A DNA stretch of 64,000 nucleotides from Cristatella mucedo (GCA_009760855.2 WPIO01000001.1:18045001-18109000), one strand, 5' to 3'; positions 44,818 through 56,122 are shown, counted from the stretch's first letter. Numbers and translations are program-made. Notes: generated from the letters alone by a model not told the origin.

Positions 44818-45225
44818 GCAATACTAATAATACATTTGTATAGCGCTCTAAGAGAACGGAATCTCTCTGAGCACTTTACAGATGCTGCATATAAAGCATT
44901 ACCAAATATTTGGTGGTAACATTTGCCAAGCAACATTCATACCGAGCTACAGGCACGAGCAGGTACGAATCACGAAGACCAAATGCTGTAATGAAAAGAT
45001 GCGTTGTAAGCTTATTTTTAAATATTTTCATATCGGGGACGTTGCAACACGCGTCGATAGTGAGCTCCGGGCTTTGGGGGCATGCTAACTAAAGGCACGG
45101 TATCCAGCGGTTTTTAGGTTCGTACGAGGTATGGCTAAACGATTCGAGTCAGAACAGCGGGTCGTACGATACTTCGCATGGTGGGGGAGTAGTTCTAATA
45201 GGTAGGCTGGAGCCAGAGAATGAAG
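44818..45225 (-). mobile_element. LINE A 3' end, diverged
   Basis: Minus strand: TACTAATAATAC tail, TATAGCGCTCTAAGAGAACG, GAATCTCTCTGAGCACTTTA, then C-terminal coding region with CGTACGAGGTATGG and AGCGGGTCGTACGATAC, shared with the 35.7-kb copy. Confidence 0.82.
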
Positions 45226-46645
45226 GAATCTAAAAGTAAGTGAAAATGTATGCCTTGCAATGCTGGAGAACTATATTCCTTGCGTCCTTGACTTGTGACG
45301 CACGGAAGTTGGATCCGTGCATATCTGACCGTCGTCTTGTGCGCTTTCGGTACTGCTACGGCCAGGCTCCTCTGATTTCATATGTGGCCCTCTTGCAGAG
45401 TAATGTGCATTTTTGTCTGAAACTTCACGGAGCTAAGACTTTAATGTGACTACTTGTATTTACTTCCGGGTAGGTTCCCCTTGGATTAAGCCTAAGGATA
45501 AGGTACTCGCTCTTCACGACCCAGGTCGTGTGGTTGAGTCCTGAGTCATAGGGTTAAAGGGCCTCTAAAGCCAATTTCTGGAGTGTGAAATAATTTTAAA
45601 ATTGGGATATTGTATTGTTTTGGATAAACTGAACAGGTAACTGTTTTTAGACAAAAGTAAAAAGGGTTTGCGGCTGAGGTTTTTACGCTTTCGGAAAGAA
45701 AGGTGGCTGCCTTCAGCGGAGGGCAACTTCCGGCTATTTAAGCGGGCGAGGAGGGGGTCGCTTTTGCCTTTGCTGTAGCAGAAGAAGGGACTAGAAGACA
45801 GAGGCGGCGGACAATGAGCTGCGTTGGAGACGCATGGGGCGTCGAGTCTACGTCGTGAAGCTTCGCGCTTCTCCTGAAAATGAGGACGAACGAGTTCTAA
45901 GAGAGGGCCAACGAGCTTTTTCACGCACCTCGCCTTCTGCGAGACGCTCGCCGCGGGGCTCGGCAGAAATTGGGTAAAAAACACGTTTCGTTCAGGTGAG
46001 CGGAAGAGCCTTTCTGGGCGGCACGCCTAGGGCGATTAGAACCGTAGTCTGTTTCTAGACGAGCGAGCCATTTTTTGCAACGAGAAGCAACTGATTGTAT
46101 GAAGACTCACTAGCTGGCCCCGAGTCGAGCGTTGACTCACGTATTAATGCTATGTCCGCTGTGGCCAGTGGTTTTACCAATATGGCAGAGATGGATGGCT
46201 GAGATTGAGGGCGCGCATTGCGCTAGGCCTTACTTGGAGGAGGTCTCGGTTACGAATTAGTCGCGCTCGAGGGGTGAGGGAGGCTAAAAGCATCTCACTG
46301 GCCTCCGCCCACCCGGCTGTCGAATTGCCAGGACATTTACAATACTCGATCTGTTCTGCAGGCTGAAAAGCAGAGCCTGCCCACGGCTACTAGCAAAGTG
46401 CTTAAGGGCGATACCATTTACCAACGTTGTTCCTATTCGTTCTGGCCTGGACATCCAGAAGAGCCACACGAGCCGTATATTTTCAATTAGCTGCACGTGC
46501 CACCCAGTGTTTAAGGAGCGACTATTTTCACATGAATATTTTGCAATTAATGAGTTTGACGTACTGTATGGCAGGGAATGATCGAAGCACAAGTGCAGCT
46601 ACGTGTCATTTGCGGAGCCCAAAACCCAGACCCTGTGTTCGTGAT
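45226..46645. other. Mostly unassigned; SINE1 scrap at 45488-45545
   Basis: GGTACTCGCTCTTCACGACC and CAGGTCGTGTGGTTGAGTCC at about 45500-45540 resemble the SINE1 palindrome and B box. The 139-codon minus frame 45565-45984 has no recognised domain. Confidence 0.4.
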
Positions 46646-46649
46646 AATC

Positions 46650-46770
46650 ACCGAAAGCCGCATAGGCTGCGAGTTCGCTATACACAGCACTCTCCTGTGA
46701 CGTAGCATCCACATAGTCTTCGTGGCTTTGTGGAGCTACATCCGGAGATAAATTGCATTACATCACACAT
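46650..46770 (+). mobile_element. LINE B 3' end, copy 2, diverged
   Basis: ACCGAAAGCCGCATAGGCTG, TTCGCTATACA, CACTCTCCTG and TTTGTGGAGCTACATCCGG match the last 120 bp of the copies at 5.3 and 49.1 kb, ending in ATTACATC. Confidence 0.78.
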
Positions 46771-48190
46771 TGCGAGAAAAAACTGACTACGCAGAGATCC
46801 CTAGGATAACCCGCGCTTTGAACGCCTCGCGAAGGACCAACGGCCTTTGCCGGGTTGATATCGACGCTCTGAAATCGAAGAGTCGTACTCGGAGCTAAGC
46901 CGATGTTGAAGGGCCTGTGCCGACACTAGATGGTAAGCGCCTAAGCAGGATCTGGTGGTCACTGGTGTCAAACTCTTCAGAAAGACGTCATACTTTACTT
47001 ATCCTCTGCTAACCAAGAAGAATATCGGAGCATCAGGATTCACAGACTTAGTGTCCAAGCTTACAAGTAAGAGATCCTCGCTCGTCCAAACCTGAATTCA
47101 AGCCAAGGTCGGATGATGGCTCAACAGCCCCGTACTTATGTATTGCACAAGTTGGTAGTGTCACGGAACATCCTATTTGTTTTCATTTCGGTTGGCTTAG
47201 CATGCCGACTGTGGATGCGTTTTCTTCAAAATGCATTCGATTTTAATACGGGGCAGCTGAGGAGTTATGTAGAAAAATGCTCTTTTCTCTTAAAACGTGC
47301 TGTGCTTCTGATAAAACTATGATTTATATTATTAGGAAATCTTTATTTTCATTGACCAGCAACCGTAACCGTTACTTGACGTAAAATTGACTAACAGTAA
47401 CCGTAGCAGTCATGATAAAAAGCTCTCCTAATAGCAAGGAAACTACAGGCTGACTGCAGGAGTGACTTAGCAGACGTTAGCATCCCATTGAGACACGCTA
47501 CGCCAAGCATCAATTCGTCATCGTGACTGCTTGCAAGGTTTTCCTGCGGACTTCAAGGTAGAAAATATTTGGCAATGTCACCGCCGAAAGGGCTCCAGAA
47601 AGGTTATAATACTTGCTTCAGAAACTACTTTGAAACTGGAGCTCCTAGCGGGTGTCCCTCGGAGGTAGCGGTCTCTCCTTCTCTCCTCTCCACGCCTCCT
47701 GGCCAGCTCTAGATGCATAGCGCTGAGCATTGCTCCGCCGATGCGTCGCTCGGGCACCTGCTCGTCAGCTCATCTGCAATCTAGTGGCGCACCTCAATTT
47801 TCGAAAGTCTAAATATCTGCGCCCTAAAGCACCCCACTATGCAGAAACACCTCAAAGCCGTGCACCTTAAGCATGCATGCCGAACGCACGCACTCTTTAG
47901 CCCTCTCCAAAAAAATGGGCGTCCCTCATTTGTGTAGCGCATGACGCTATGCGTCAAAGGCAGACATTTTTTAGACCTTACGAAAGTAACATTGGTATAC
48001 CCGTTCGGAGAAATCGCGCCGAAAGCGTAGGCCCGTCTTAGCCCCCTCGCTCCCAGTCTATACAAAGAGTTCCTCTTTGGCTCCTGTCTTATATCAATAT
48101 GAAGTGTGAAGCTTGCAGTGACGGGTAACGAATGACATACATCGTATGCAGCCAGTCTCACCAACCAATAGGCATTAGGAGTCTGTTCGA
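46771..48190. other. Unassigned stretch
   Basis: No gene recognised. The 127-codon minus frame 47781-48164 has no recognised domain. Confidence 0.4.
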
Positions 48191-48194
48191 GCTG

Positions 48195-48207
48195 TCTCTT
48201 CCTCCTC

Positions 48208-48273
<66 letters not shown>

Positions 48274-48294
48274 TCTGTCTCTCTCCCTCTTCTC

Positions 48295-48331
<37 letters not shown>

Positions 48332-48475
48332 ATCTGTCTCTGTCTCTTTCCCTCTCTCTATTTATCTATTTATCTTTCTGTCTGTCTGTCTCCCTCAGTG
48401 TGTCTGTCTGTCTGCCTGCCTGTCTACCTGTCTGTCTGTCTGTCTCTGTCTCTATCTCTCTCTAAAGAAAATGTG
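48195..48475. repeat. (CT)n / TGTC microsatellite
   Basis: About 280 bp, beginning as CTC triplets, then pure CT, then CT mixed with TGTC blocks and TATTTATC. Ser/Leu-rich frames are artefacts. Confidence 0.95.
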
Positions 48476-48835
48476 ATAGCCGCCTCTAGAACTGACTAGC
48501 CGTGCCCACCGAATGCTGGCTGACGCAGCTTGTTCAGCCCTCTTCGGAAAGATAGACCGTCGTCCCTTCCGAAGAAGTAAAGCTGCGGCGCGCTGAAGCT
48601 TGCTGCTCGCGAGCCTCCCAAGCTCCATGCATACGGGCCTGCTACTCGACGTTATGTAGCAATGCAAGCGTAAGTTCAAGCGCTTCGGAAATCCTGTAGT
48701 TGCCCCTCGATTTGAGAAAGCAGGCTCGAGCCCATGACATCTGAGTAGTCTTTTGCAAAATGTTTTAGCCAAAATCCTCTCACCAGCGACTGCATTAGCA
48801 GGTTCGCGCGCCTCGATAATTGCCAGGCCTGCCAG

Positions 48836-49206
48836 TCATCGCTGCTTGCCTTTACAGCAGATAAGCTAGAGTAGACAGATGGCGACAGAAGCTTTAGCTC
48901 TGCAGGTCCTAGACTGTGGAACTCACTTGCACAATTCTTACGCAACGACAACTACTCTCCTACTGCCGACTATGGCACATCCTTTTCAGCGGTCCTGAGC
49001 TGCTACTTCTATGCTACTCACTACCTCAACTGCTCTCCTGACTCTGCTATGCTTCCCACTTTCTCTTTGTTACGTGAGACGAAGTCTGTTGGCTACCGAA
49101 TGCGTACCGAAAGTCGCTTAGGCTGTGAGTGCGCTATACAAAACTCTCCTGCGTAACACCCACATGGTCTTTATGACTTTGTGGAGTTACAGACGGAGAT
49201 ACATTA
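48836..49206 (+). mobile_element. LINE B 3' end, copy 3
   Basis: Plus strand. The frame near 48882-48945 reads GDRSFSSAGPRLWNSLAQFL, the typical C-terminal motif of CR1-like LINE ORF2 proteins. From 48941 on it is nearly identical to 5160-5428. It ends at GGAGATACATTA with almost no tail. Confidence 0.85.
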
Positions 49207-50530
49207 GGAGCAGGGAGGCCAAATCCCAGTTACGAAACTCGCGATTCAATTCGCTCGCATGCGTCATCAGTAGCGTTTAATGGCCATGCACCAGCTGCTC
49301 TTAGGGTCTGGGTGGCCTTTGACTCTCGGTAAATAGCCATCCCTCACTAGGCGGCCGTCCCGCTCAAAAATATGCCTGGAATCCAGACTGCGCTCGTCCT
49401 GAGCTATCATTCGCCAGTTGCTGATGCCACCATTAACTCATCAGTGCTCTCGTCGTTGACGCAAGCATGACGTGAGACATGACTACGAGAACTGTTCTCA
49501 CACTCAAAACGGAGCACGTCGCGAGCCTCCTCTCCCCTAAGCCACCCGGCCGAGTAAGCTGCTGCTCGCCGCCGCTACTTCGGCCACGCCCCTCCTTCCC
49601 AGCTGGTGCTGTCGAGTGGACGCTTGGACCTAGCTGGTGCCTTGAGAAAAAAGGGAAAGGTCATTTTAATGAAAACCAATCAAAGAACGTTTCAGGAAAA
49701 GTCTCTTTGCACGTTCGCTGCCCTGCGGGGGTCGACGCTCTAGTATCGCGAGTAGAACGACTGCAGTAGAGAAAACTCACCCACGTACGGTGTACGCTTA
49801 AGAGAGACACCAAGACTAGGTGTCACAATTGATGTATGGCACTAGGCGATGGCACTTGGAAAACCTGGTCTTCGGTCAAGTCCTAGTGCGAGCAATCCTT
49901 AACAACCAGCCGCGAACGTGGCTGATGGTCACTAAAGCTCTTTTGCTGCAGTACGTATAAATGGGCTTATCGAATCGGCCGACCTTCACTTGAATTTAGG
50001 TTTGGACCAGGATCTCTTGCTTTTAAGCATAGGCACTGCGTCTTTGTTGAATTTATGCCGGCACTCGCGCACAGCAACAGATTGAGTCGACAATACAGCA
50101 GGCAGTATATTCATGTACCCAGAAATCCGTGAGGTAGCTCCAGACCATCCTGGCCGATCCTGGCCAGGAGAAGCCAAGGATTGTGATATTGGGCTCGCTG
50201 TTCTTATACGTTGACTTCCGTGACGTATTAAGGCTATCGCAGTACAGCGGACCCTACAGTGCTGATGCCCAGACCACGGATATTCTTCGTTAGCTAAGGA
50301 AAATAAAGTACGATCGTAATTGCAGTAAATCATTTACTTGTATCGTTATAACCATGTGAAATGACTAAGGATTAACAATGAATACATATACGGTACCATA
50401 GGATATGCATAAACAAATATAACTTTAGGTGTTTGTGAGTTCTGTTACCAACCAACTGAGTGGTGTGAATACCTGCGATCCGGGATATGTTCAGGGAATC
50501 GACAGCGTGCATTGAGGTAGTTTCAATTTA
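49207..50530. other. Unassigned stretch
   Basis: No gene recognised. The 115-codon minus frame 49986-50333 has no recognised domain. Confidence 0.4.
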
Positions 50531-50534
50531 GCAG

Positions 50535-50727
50535 AATGGGATCCAGCAGTATCGCATCCAGCAGTATCGCATCCAGCAGTATCGCATCCAGCAGTATCGC
50601 ATCCAGCAGTATAGCATCCAGCAGTATCGCATCCAGCTGTATCATATCCAGCAGTATTGGACCTAGCAGTATTGGTTCCAGCTGTTTTGGTTCCATCGGT
50701 ATCGCATACAGCAGTATGGGATCCCAC
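50535..50727. repeat. 15-bp tandem repeat (ATCCAGCAGTATCGC)n
   Basis: About 12-13 units of 15 bp. The first seven are nearly identical; the rest drift (ATTGG, TTTTGG, ATCGGT variants). Frames read SSSIA on plus and LLDAI on minus; both are artefacts of the unit length. Confidence 0.96.
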
Positions 50728-50755
50728 GTAGAGCTTGACTGCCCGCCTATTAGTA

Positions 50756-50915
50756 GGAATAATAATATTAATAAAACGCTTGCATAGCGCCCAGAGAAGT
50801 AAATCTCACTCTCTCTCTCTCTTTGAACTTTGAAAATTCTGCAGGGACAGCAGATCAGTGCGGTTAGTGATAGCATGCCTACTATCGGCAGGCATAAGCA
50901 CGCAAAGGACAACTC
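50756..50915 (-). mobile_element. LINE A tail fragment
   Basis: Minus strand: ATAATAATATTAATA, CATAGCGCCCAGAGAAG, a small CT expansion inside the tail region, then 3' UTR motifs (GGTTAGTGATAGCATGC, AAGCACGCAAAGGAC). Confidence 0.75.
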
Positions 50916-51036
50916 ACATTACGCGACTTCGGCGGCTGTTATACCGCCCGACCGAAAATTATGAAGCAGCTAGTCGTTCCTGGACGTTATGATTCAGGAA
51001 TCGTGAATAATATTTCGGCAGTCATAGTCTGGCTGA

Positions 51037-51155
51037 TAATATAAATAATAATGGTAATAATACTAATAATACACTTTTTATATAGCTCTCAGAGAACTCA
51101 AGTCTCTTTCTAGACACTTTACCTTTGCTGCAACAGAAGCACGATCGAATGTAGC
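51037..51155 (-). mobile_element. LINE A tail fragment
   Basis: Minus strand: (AATA)n-like tail, TATATAGCTCTCAGAGAACT, CAAGTCTCTTTCTAGACACT, then CTTTGCTGCAACAGAAGCAC. Confidence 0.8.
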
Positions 51156-51588
51156 ACGCCGCCGTTTCAAAACAACTTAAGCTAGCCTAGAGCGTGCCAG
51201 CTATCAGAAACTGGTTGTGCTCGCACGGAAAAGAAAAGATGCCAATGGAGTACTATCTACTCAGCTAGTGGCAAGCTAGAACAGCTCACGTCTTCTATAG
51301 CGATTGAATCCAAAAACGAAACCTCCGTAAAAAGCTGCTGCAAAGTAATTTTTGAATTCTGAGTTGCTGTTAAATAATCTTTACAAACTGTCTCGTACGA
51401 GTTTTAATTTGAAAAACCCTGCCGTTCGACGTAAGCCGGAAGTCTGCCTGTCTGACTGTCTTGACGTTTATTTAACATATAATTCAATTTTTTTGCCACG
51501 TTTTTTCTCGTGATAAAAAGAAACTTCAGAGCATGAAGACTGCACCAAAATGATTACCCGAAAACTAGGTATAGGATGACTACTACTA
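51156..51588. other. Unassigned stretch
   Basis: No feature recognised. Confidence 0.45.
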
Positions 51589-51589
51589 G

Positions 51590-52250
51590 TACTAATAATA
51601 ATAATAATACATTTGATACAGCGCTCTCAAAGAAATAAATCTCTTTCTACGCACTCAAAATTTGCTGCAAATAAGCATGATTAAATGGCTAGTGGTAGCA
51701 TGATCAATAAACAACAAGAATAACTACGGGTGACATGCACAAGATCAGCATGCAAGTTTGGGTAGAGGAAGCACGCACGGTGTCATCAAGCATAAGCACA
51801 CGAAGGACGAATCGCAAAGACCCACTAAATGCAGGGATAAATTGGTGCGCTTTTAGTTTCTTTTTAAAAGTGGTCAAGTCAGTAGATGTGGTGACGCCAG
51901 TCGGAAGTGAGTTCCAGGCTTTAGGAGCTACGAACTAAATGTCACCAAACGGTTTGAGGTTTGTATGAGGTGTAGGTAAACAGTTAGATTCCGAAAAGCC
52001 GGTGGAACTATGCTTGGCCTGGTGGGGGAGAAGATCGGATAGGTAGGCATGAGCCAAAGAATGACGGGGCCTAAAATTGAATGACAAAACCTTGAAGTTG
52101 ATGCGTTGCTTGACTGGGAGCCAGTGCAGGTCGGCGAGAAGTGGTGTGATGTGGCAACTGCGATGCTTACAACAGACAAGCCTAGCTGCAGAGTTATGCG
52201 CCAGCTGTTAGCTGTTAACACTGTGTCAGGCCATCACGTCATCACGTTGG

Positions 52251-52335
<85 letters not shown>

Positions 52336-52402
52336 GACAGAGAGAGACAGAGAGAGAGACAGAGAGAGACAGAGAGAGACAGAGAGACAGACAGAGAGAG
52401 AC

Positions 52403-52447
<45 letters not shown>

Positions 52448-52559
52448 GACACAGAGAGAGAGAGAGAGAGAGAGAGACACACACACACAGAGACAGAGAC
52501 AAAGGTCAGAGAGAGATAGACAGAGAGAGAGACAGAGAAAGAGAGACAGAGACAGAGAC

Positions 52560-52609
<50 letters not shown>

Positions 52610-53735
52610 AACCGTTAAAAGAACCAAACCAAGCACGGAGCCCGGAGGTAACCTACATTCCAGAGGTTTCTCGGATTTATTTGTCCATTCACACCAATAT
52701 TCAGGAGTCTCCTACTGAGATAGGACCTCAATCATTGCAATGCAGTGCCAGTGATGCCCAGACGAAATGAGAGGCGCTCAAGAAGGACTGCTTGATAGTA
52801 TCAAAAGCTGCTGAAAGATCTAGCAAAGCAAGCAGAGATACTCTACCGAAGTCTGCATTCCTAAGTAGGTCATTGTACACCCGAAGCAATGCTGACTCTG
52901 TGGAATGATTAGCTTTAAAACCGGACTGGGACTAACTGGCAAGTTTTGAAGTTTCAATATATTAGTTCAGCTGGTCTGCCACGTCTCGTCCCAGTGTCTT
53001 TGATAGGAACGGCAGAATGAAGACTTCCCGGAAGTTGCTCAAATTCTCTTGGTCTAGTGTTGCTTCCTTGAGTAGTGGCCTGACTACAGCCTTTTTGAAA
53101 GGTGCTGGAACATGACCTGAGGCTAATGACATATTCAGGATGATAGTTATTTATGGAAGCAACAGATCACAGTATCGTAGAAGCAGGATAGTGGGAAGAG
53201 GGTCCGGAGGTATATGAACTTCAGGACAAGGTCACTAGTGACCTCCTTGCATGTAGACATTAAGGTGCTGCATGGAATTGAGGGACATCATTCCTGGGAG
53301 ATGCTGCCACCGTAGGAATGATCTTCCCTGATCTTGTCTATCTTGTTGACAAAGAAGCTAGAGAGGCGATCAGCTAGATCATCACATGGATCACTAGGTA
53401 AGGAGCTAATCTGGGAGCGCTTAAGAAGATGCTTGATCGTCGACATCAGAATTTTTGGATTGTGAAACTGTGATTCAACAATTTTTTATAGAAGCTAAAC
53501 TTGGCCCTTGCTAGGATTGATTGGTACGATCTACAGTAGTCCTCGTATGCCTGTCGATGGACAGTCAGTCCTGATCTTTTGTTTGCTTTTTCAAGCTTTT
53601 GCTTAGTAGACCGAGCAAGTTTAATTTCTATGGTAAACCATTGGCCGTCTGGGCGAGGGCGCACAGTGAGCTTAGTCAGAGGTGCAAACTCTTCGAGCAA
53701 GTCAGCTAGGGTCGTGCTGTAGTGCCAAGCTGGTT
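51590..53735 (-). mobile_element. LINE A, longest copy; RT and linker regions
   Basis: Minus strand. On its own strand, 5' to 3': LLEEFAPLTKLTVRPRP and WFTIEIKLARSTKQKLEKA (53590-53700), RSGLTVHRQAYEDYCRS, FYKKLLNHSFTIQKF (53446-53500; linker between endonuclease and RT), VVRPLLKEATLDQENLSN near 53050-53100, STESALLRVYNDLLRN near 52860-52900, LLDLSAAFDTIKQSFLLERL near 52780-52830 (RT motif A region), then a deletion of about 600 bp containing the catalytic motif and occupied by a (GA)n tract, then the C-terminal region (52200 down to 51850), 3' UTR and tail (51590-51660). It is a non-functional relic, but the most complete LINE A copy here. The endonuclease domain was not found. Confidence 0.88.
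52253..52606. repeat. (GA)n microsatellite inside LINE A
   Basis: About 350 bp of GA with GACA, CACA and AAAG interruptions. The flanks GGCAAG and TACAAACCGTTAAAAG line up with GGCAAG(AGGGAGAG)CATAAATTGTGAAACG at 41125-41165 in another LINE A copy. Confidence 0.95.
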
Positions 53736-54128
53736 TGGTCCAGCGGTTAAGGTGCTCGCCCCGACCAAGGTCTGGCTGAGGTCTTGGGCTCGAGCCTCGT
53801 GGCATATGTGAAGCGCCTGAATGGAGATTAGCCGAAAGTTTCGAAGTTTCCAGTTTCGAAGGTACTCGAAGACTCCTTATCGAGAGCTGAGGCAAATCGA
53901 TTCGTACGGCCCATGTAGCGTGTGTAGTGGTGAGTGGCATCGTTGCGTGCGGCCATTCCGAACTTCCCCTGGTAGTGTGCATGGCGATCCCTACTGAACC
54001 CTTCCATAGATAGCGGGAAACAGGGCCTCGGAGACCTATCGCGAATGCTACCGCTGCGATCTCTCCTGTGACCTCCTAGCCAAACTCAGTATGCCAAGTT
54101 CTCTTGGGGCGCTATATAAATGGAAGGA
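53728..54128 (+). mobile_element. SINE2 copy f, split by an HLD fragment
   Basis: Left part 53728-53829: GCCAAGCTGGTTTGG, a perfect A box TGGTCCAGCGG at 53736-53746, TTAAGGTGCTCGCC, the B-box region GGCTCGAGCCT at 53787-53797, and AAGCGCCTGAATGGAGATTA. Right part 54096-54128: AAGTTCTCTTGGGGCGCTAT and ATAAATGG. Joined, they give the expected SINE2 end. The break falls in the loop of the tail hairpin. The SINE itself lies at the 5' edge of the long LINE A copy. Confidence 0.85.
53830..54095 (-). mobile_element. HLD fragment (copy 4) inserted in SINE2
   Basis: A 244-bp stretch (53852-54095) matches 57218-57461 at equal length with about six differences. On the minus strand it encodes part of the HLD protein (FASALDKE, then VFEYLRN in the next frame), upstream of the KIKAGVFVGP region. 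A short leader (53830-53851) repeats AGTTTCGAAG. Confidence 0.82.
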
Positions 54129-54159
54129 ATTATATACGATATTTGAAGACTGTGTCCAC

Positions 54160-54790
54160 TAGTTAAGGATTTATAGAGCCCTGGCCAAGTGCACTATTTA
54201 ACTTACGCAATGCAAGCAGCTTCAACCAGAAAAAAGACAGGAGCTGACCGCAAGCACTGTGTCCAGAGGGCTTCGAGGTTGGTGAAAGACGCTGCGATAG
54301 ACGAGCAACGCAGCTAGAGAAGCGGTCTGTACGAGTGGTACGCGGGCACGATAAGTAAGCACTTCGACGGAGCACAAGCTGGAGCAAAAGCTGGAGGATG
54401 ATGAGCGATGAGCGGGGATGATGAAGGGACGTCGAATTCAGAGGTAGTACCTCGATAGCGATGCACCACCTCACGGGAAACCTTTTGGAGGCGAGAGAGC
54501 AGCAACCATATAACGAGGCAGCTCCCAAGTTAATGACAGACAGGCCGTCTGCTGTTGAGTTGTGCGCAATCTATATGCACTCAACTGCAAATGCATACAA
54601 ACTTGGAGCGAGTTACAGAAGCGCAGACGAGGTGTGAAAAATACATTAACTAACTTGGCTGCTATACCCTTGCCACATCTCCTTCAAGTTTTCCAACTGT
54701 CGTAGCTGAAAGTTGGCGGTCTTGAGTGTGGAATTAGACTGTGATGTAGCTATCACGTAAAAGCTCATTTTAAAATTTCGTTACCAGCTG
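54160..54790 (-). mobile_element. LINE-like fragment, very degenerate
   Basis: Minus strand. Reading frames such as TDRFSSCVARLSQRLSP near 54270-54320 resemble the C-terminal GDRSFS-RLWNSLP motif. Plus-strand text at 54605-54790 (GAGTTACAGAAG, CTGAAAGTTGGCGGTCTTGA, GTGTGGA) follows the order of the LINE A copy at 40556-40715. Probably a relative of LINE A or LINE C. Confidence 0.45.
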
Positions 54791-55018
54791 AGAGTGTTGT
54801 CTAACAAGTGTTGTCGTGTCATTCAGTGGAGGTCTTCGTTCGGTGAGAAGAACCAAGCTTAAGCCAGGATTCGAACTATTGCATGGAGTGAGCCAATCAG
54901 TACAGCAGCCCCACTCACTACGACAGGTCTACTTTGTGTTATTAGGGCATCCGAGGACGGGTTTTCACTCGTTCCAGGTAAACGAGTAGTTGCAAATATA
55001 TCTTACAAATTAAGATAT

Positions 55019-55094
55019 ATAACATATATATATATATATATATTCATTTGTTTATTTATTTATTTATTTTTATTTATATTTATTTGTTTATATA
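55019..55094. repeat. (AT)n and (TTTA)n microsatellite
   Basis: ATATAT followed by TTTATTTATT and related blocks, about 75 bp, directly upstream of the LINE A copy. Confidence 0.92.
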
Positions 55095-56122
55095 ACTAAA
55101 TACTCACTTGCTGCATGCATTGACGACATCCGCACATGGATGGCAGCAAATTTTCTAAAACTAAACGATGACAAAACTAACTTACTAGTTATGGGCAAAC
55201 CCAGTGTGATTCAGAGATTGGAAAGGCTGACTCTCAAAATGGGCTCTGCCAGCATATCTCCTGTCGAATCAGCTCGAAATCTAGGTGTCATATTCCAAAG
55301 CAACCTCTCGTTAGACGACCATATCAGCTCCACAGTCAATCTGCCTATTTTCAGCTTCATAACATTGCTAAAATTCGGGCTTGTTTAGATAAGGATACCA
55401 CGTCTAAGTTGGTCCATGCATTCGTGACATCTCGTCTCGACTTCTGTAACTCACTGCTTACTGGCCTACCAGCATGTGCGATCAGGCGATTGCAGCTGGT
55501 GCAAAACTCTGCAGCCAGACTTTTCTGTCGTGAGCGTCGCAGTTGCCACATTACTCCACTTCTCGCCGACCTGCACTGGCTACCAGTCAAGCAACGGATT
55601 GACTTCAACGTTTTGTCACTCACTTTTAGGTCACTTCATTCTATGGCTCCAGCCTATCTCTCCGACATGCTCCCCCATCAGGCCAAGCATCGTACCACTC
55701 GCTTTTCGGAATCCAACAGTCTAGAAATACCTAGTACAAACCTTAAATCCTTTGGAGACCGTGCATTTAGTTCGTATGCTCCCAAAGCCTGGAACTTCCT
55801 CCCGACGTGCGTCAGAACATCCCCTGACCTGACCACATTTAAAAGGAACTTAAAAACACACCTATTTAGGACAGCATTTAGTGGGTCCCTGTGATTCGTC
55901 CTTGATGTGCTTATGCGTGCTGACACTGTGTATGCTGCCACTAACCACATTTGCATGCTGACCCTGTTCATGTCGCCCCTAACCGTGTTATTCATTTCGT
56001 TTGTTTTTCAAGCATGACTTTACTTACCATTCAATTGCATTTCCCTTTGCAGCAAATGTAAAGCACCTAGAAAGAGATTAAGTTCTCCGAGGGCGCTTTA
56101 TCAAGTACATTATTATTATTAT
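55095..56122 (+). mobile_element. LINE A, best-preserved 3' kilobase
   Basis: Plus strand, 5'-truncated just after the catalytic region. 55140-55388 encodes MAANFLKLNDDKTNLLVMG and VESARNLGVIFQSNLSLDD. A single frameshift near 55335 separates it from the 161-codon frame 55409-55894 (MVHAFVTSRLDFCNSLLTGL, LVQNSAARLFCRERRSCHI, HWLPVKQRIDFNVLSLTFRS, FGDRAFSSYAPKAWNFLPT, FKRNLKTHLFRTAFSGSL). The stop is at 55892-55894, followed by 3' UTR, the hairpin at 56062-56101 (AAGCACCTAGAAAGAGATTA, AGTTCTCCGAGGGCGCTT) and an (ATT)n tail. These are reverse-transcriptase C-terminal features of the CR1/L2/Jockey group as I know them. Confidence 0.93.

Noticed and set aside
52106-52636. Glu-Arg and Ser-Leu repeat frames of about 85-137 codons
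   Set aside because: Translation of the (GA)n tract inside LINE A.
53736-53797. tRNA gene (perfect A box TGGTCCAGCGG)
   Set aside because: Same reasoning: the B-box region is followed by a LINE-like tail and the unit is dispersed.
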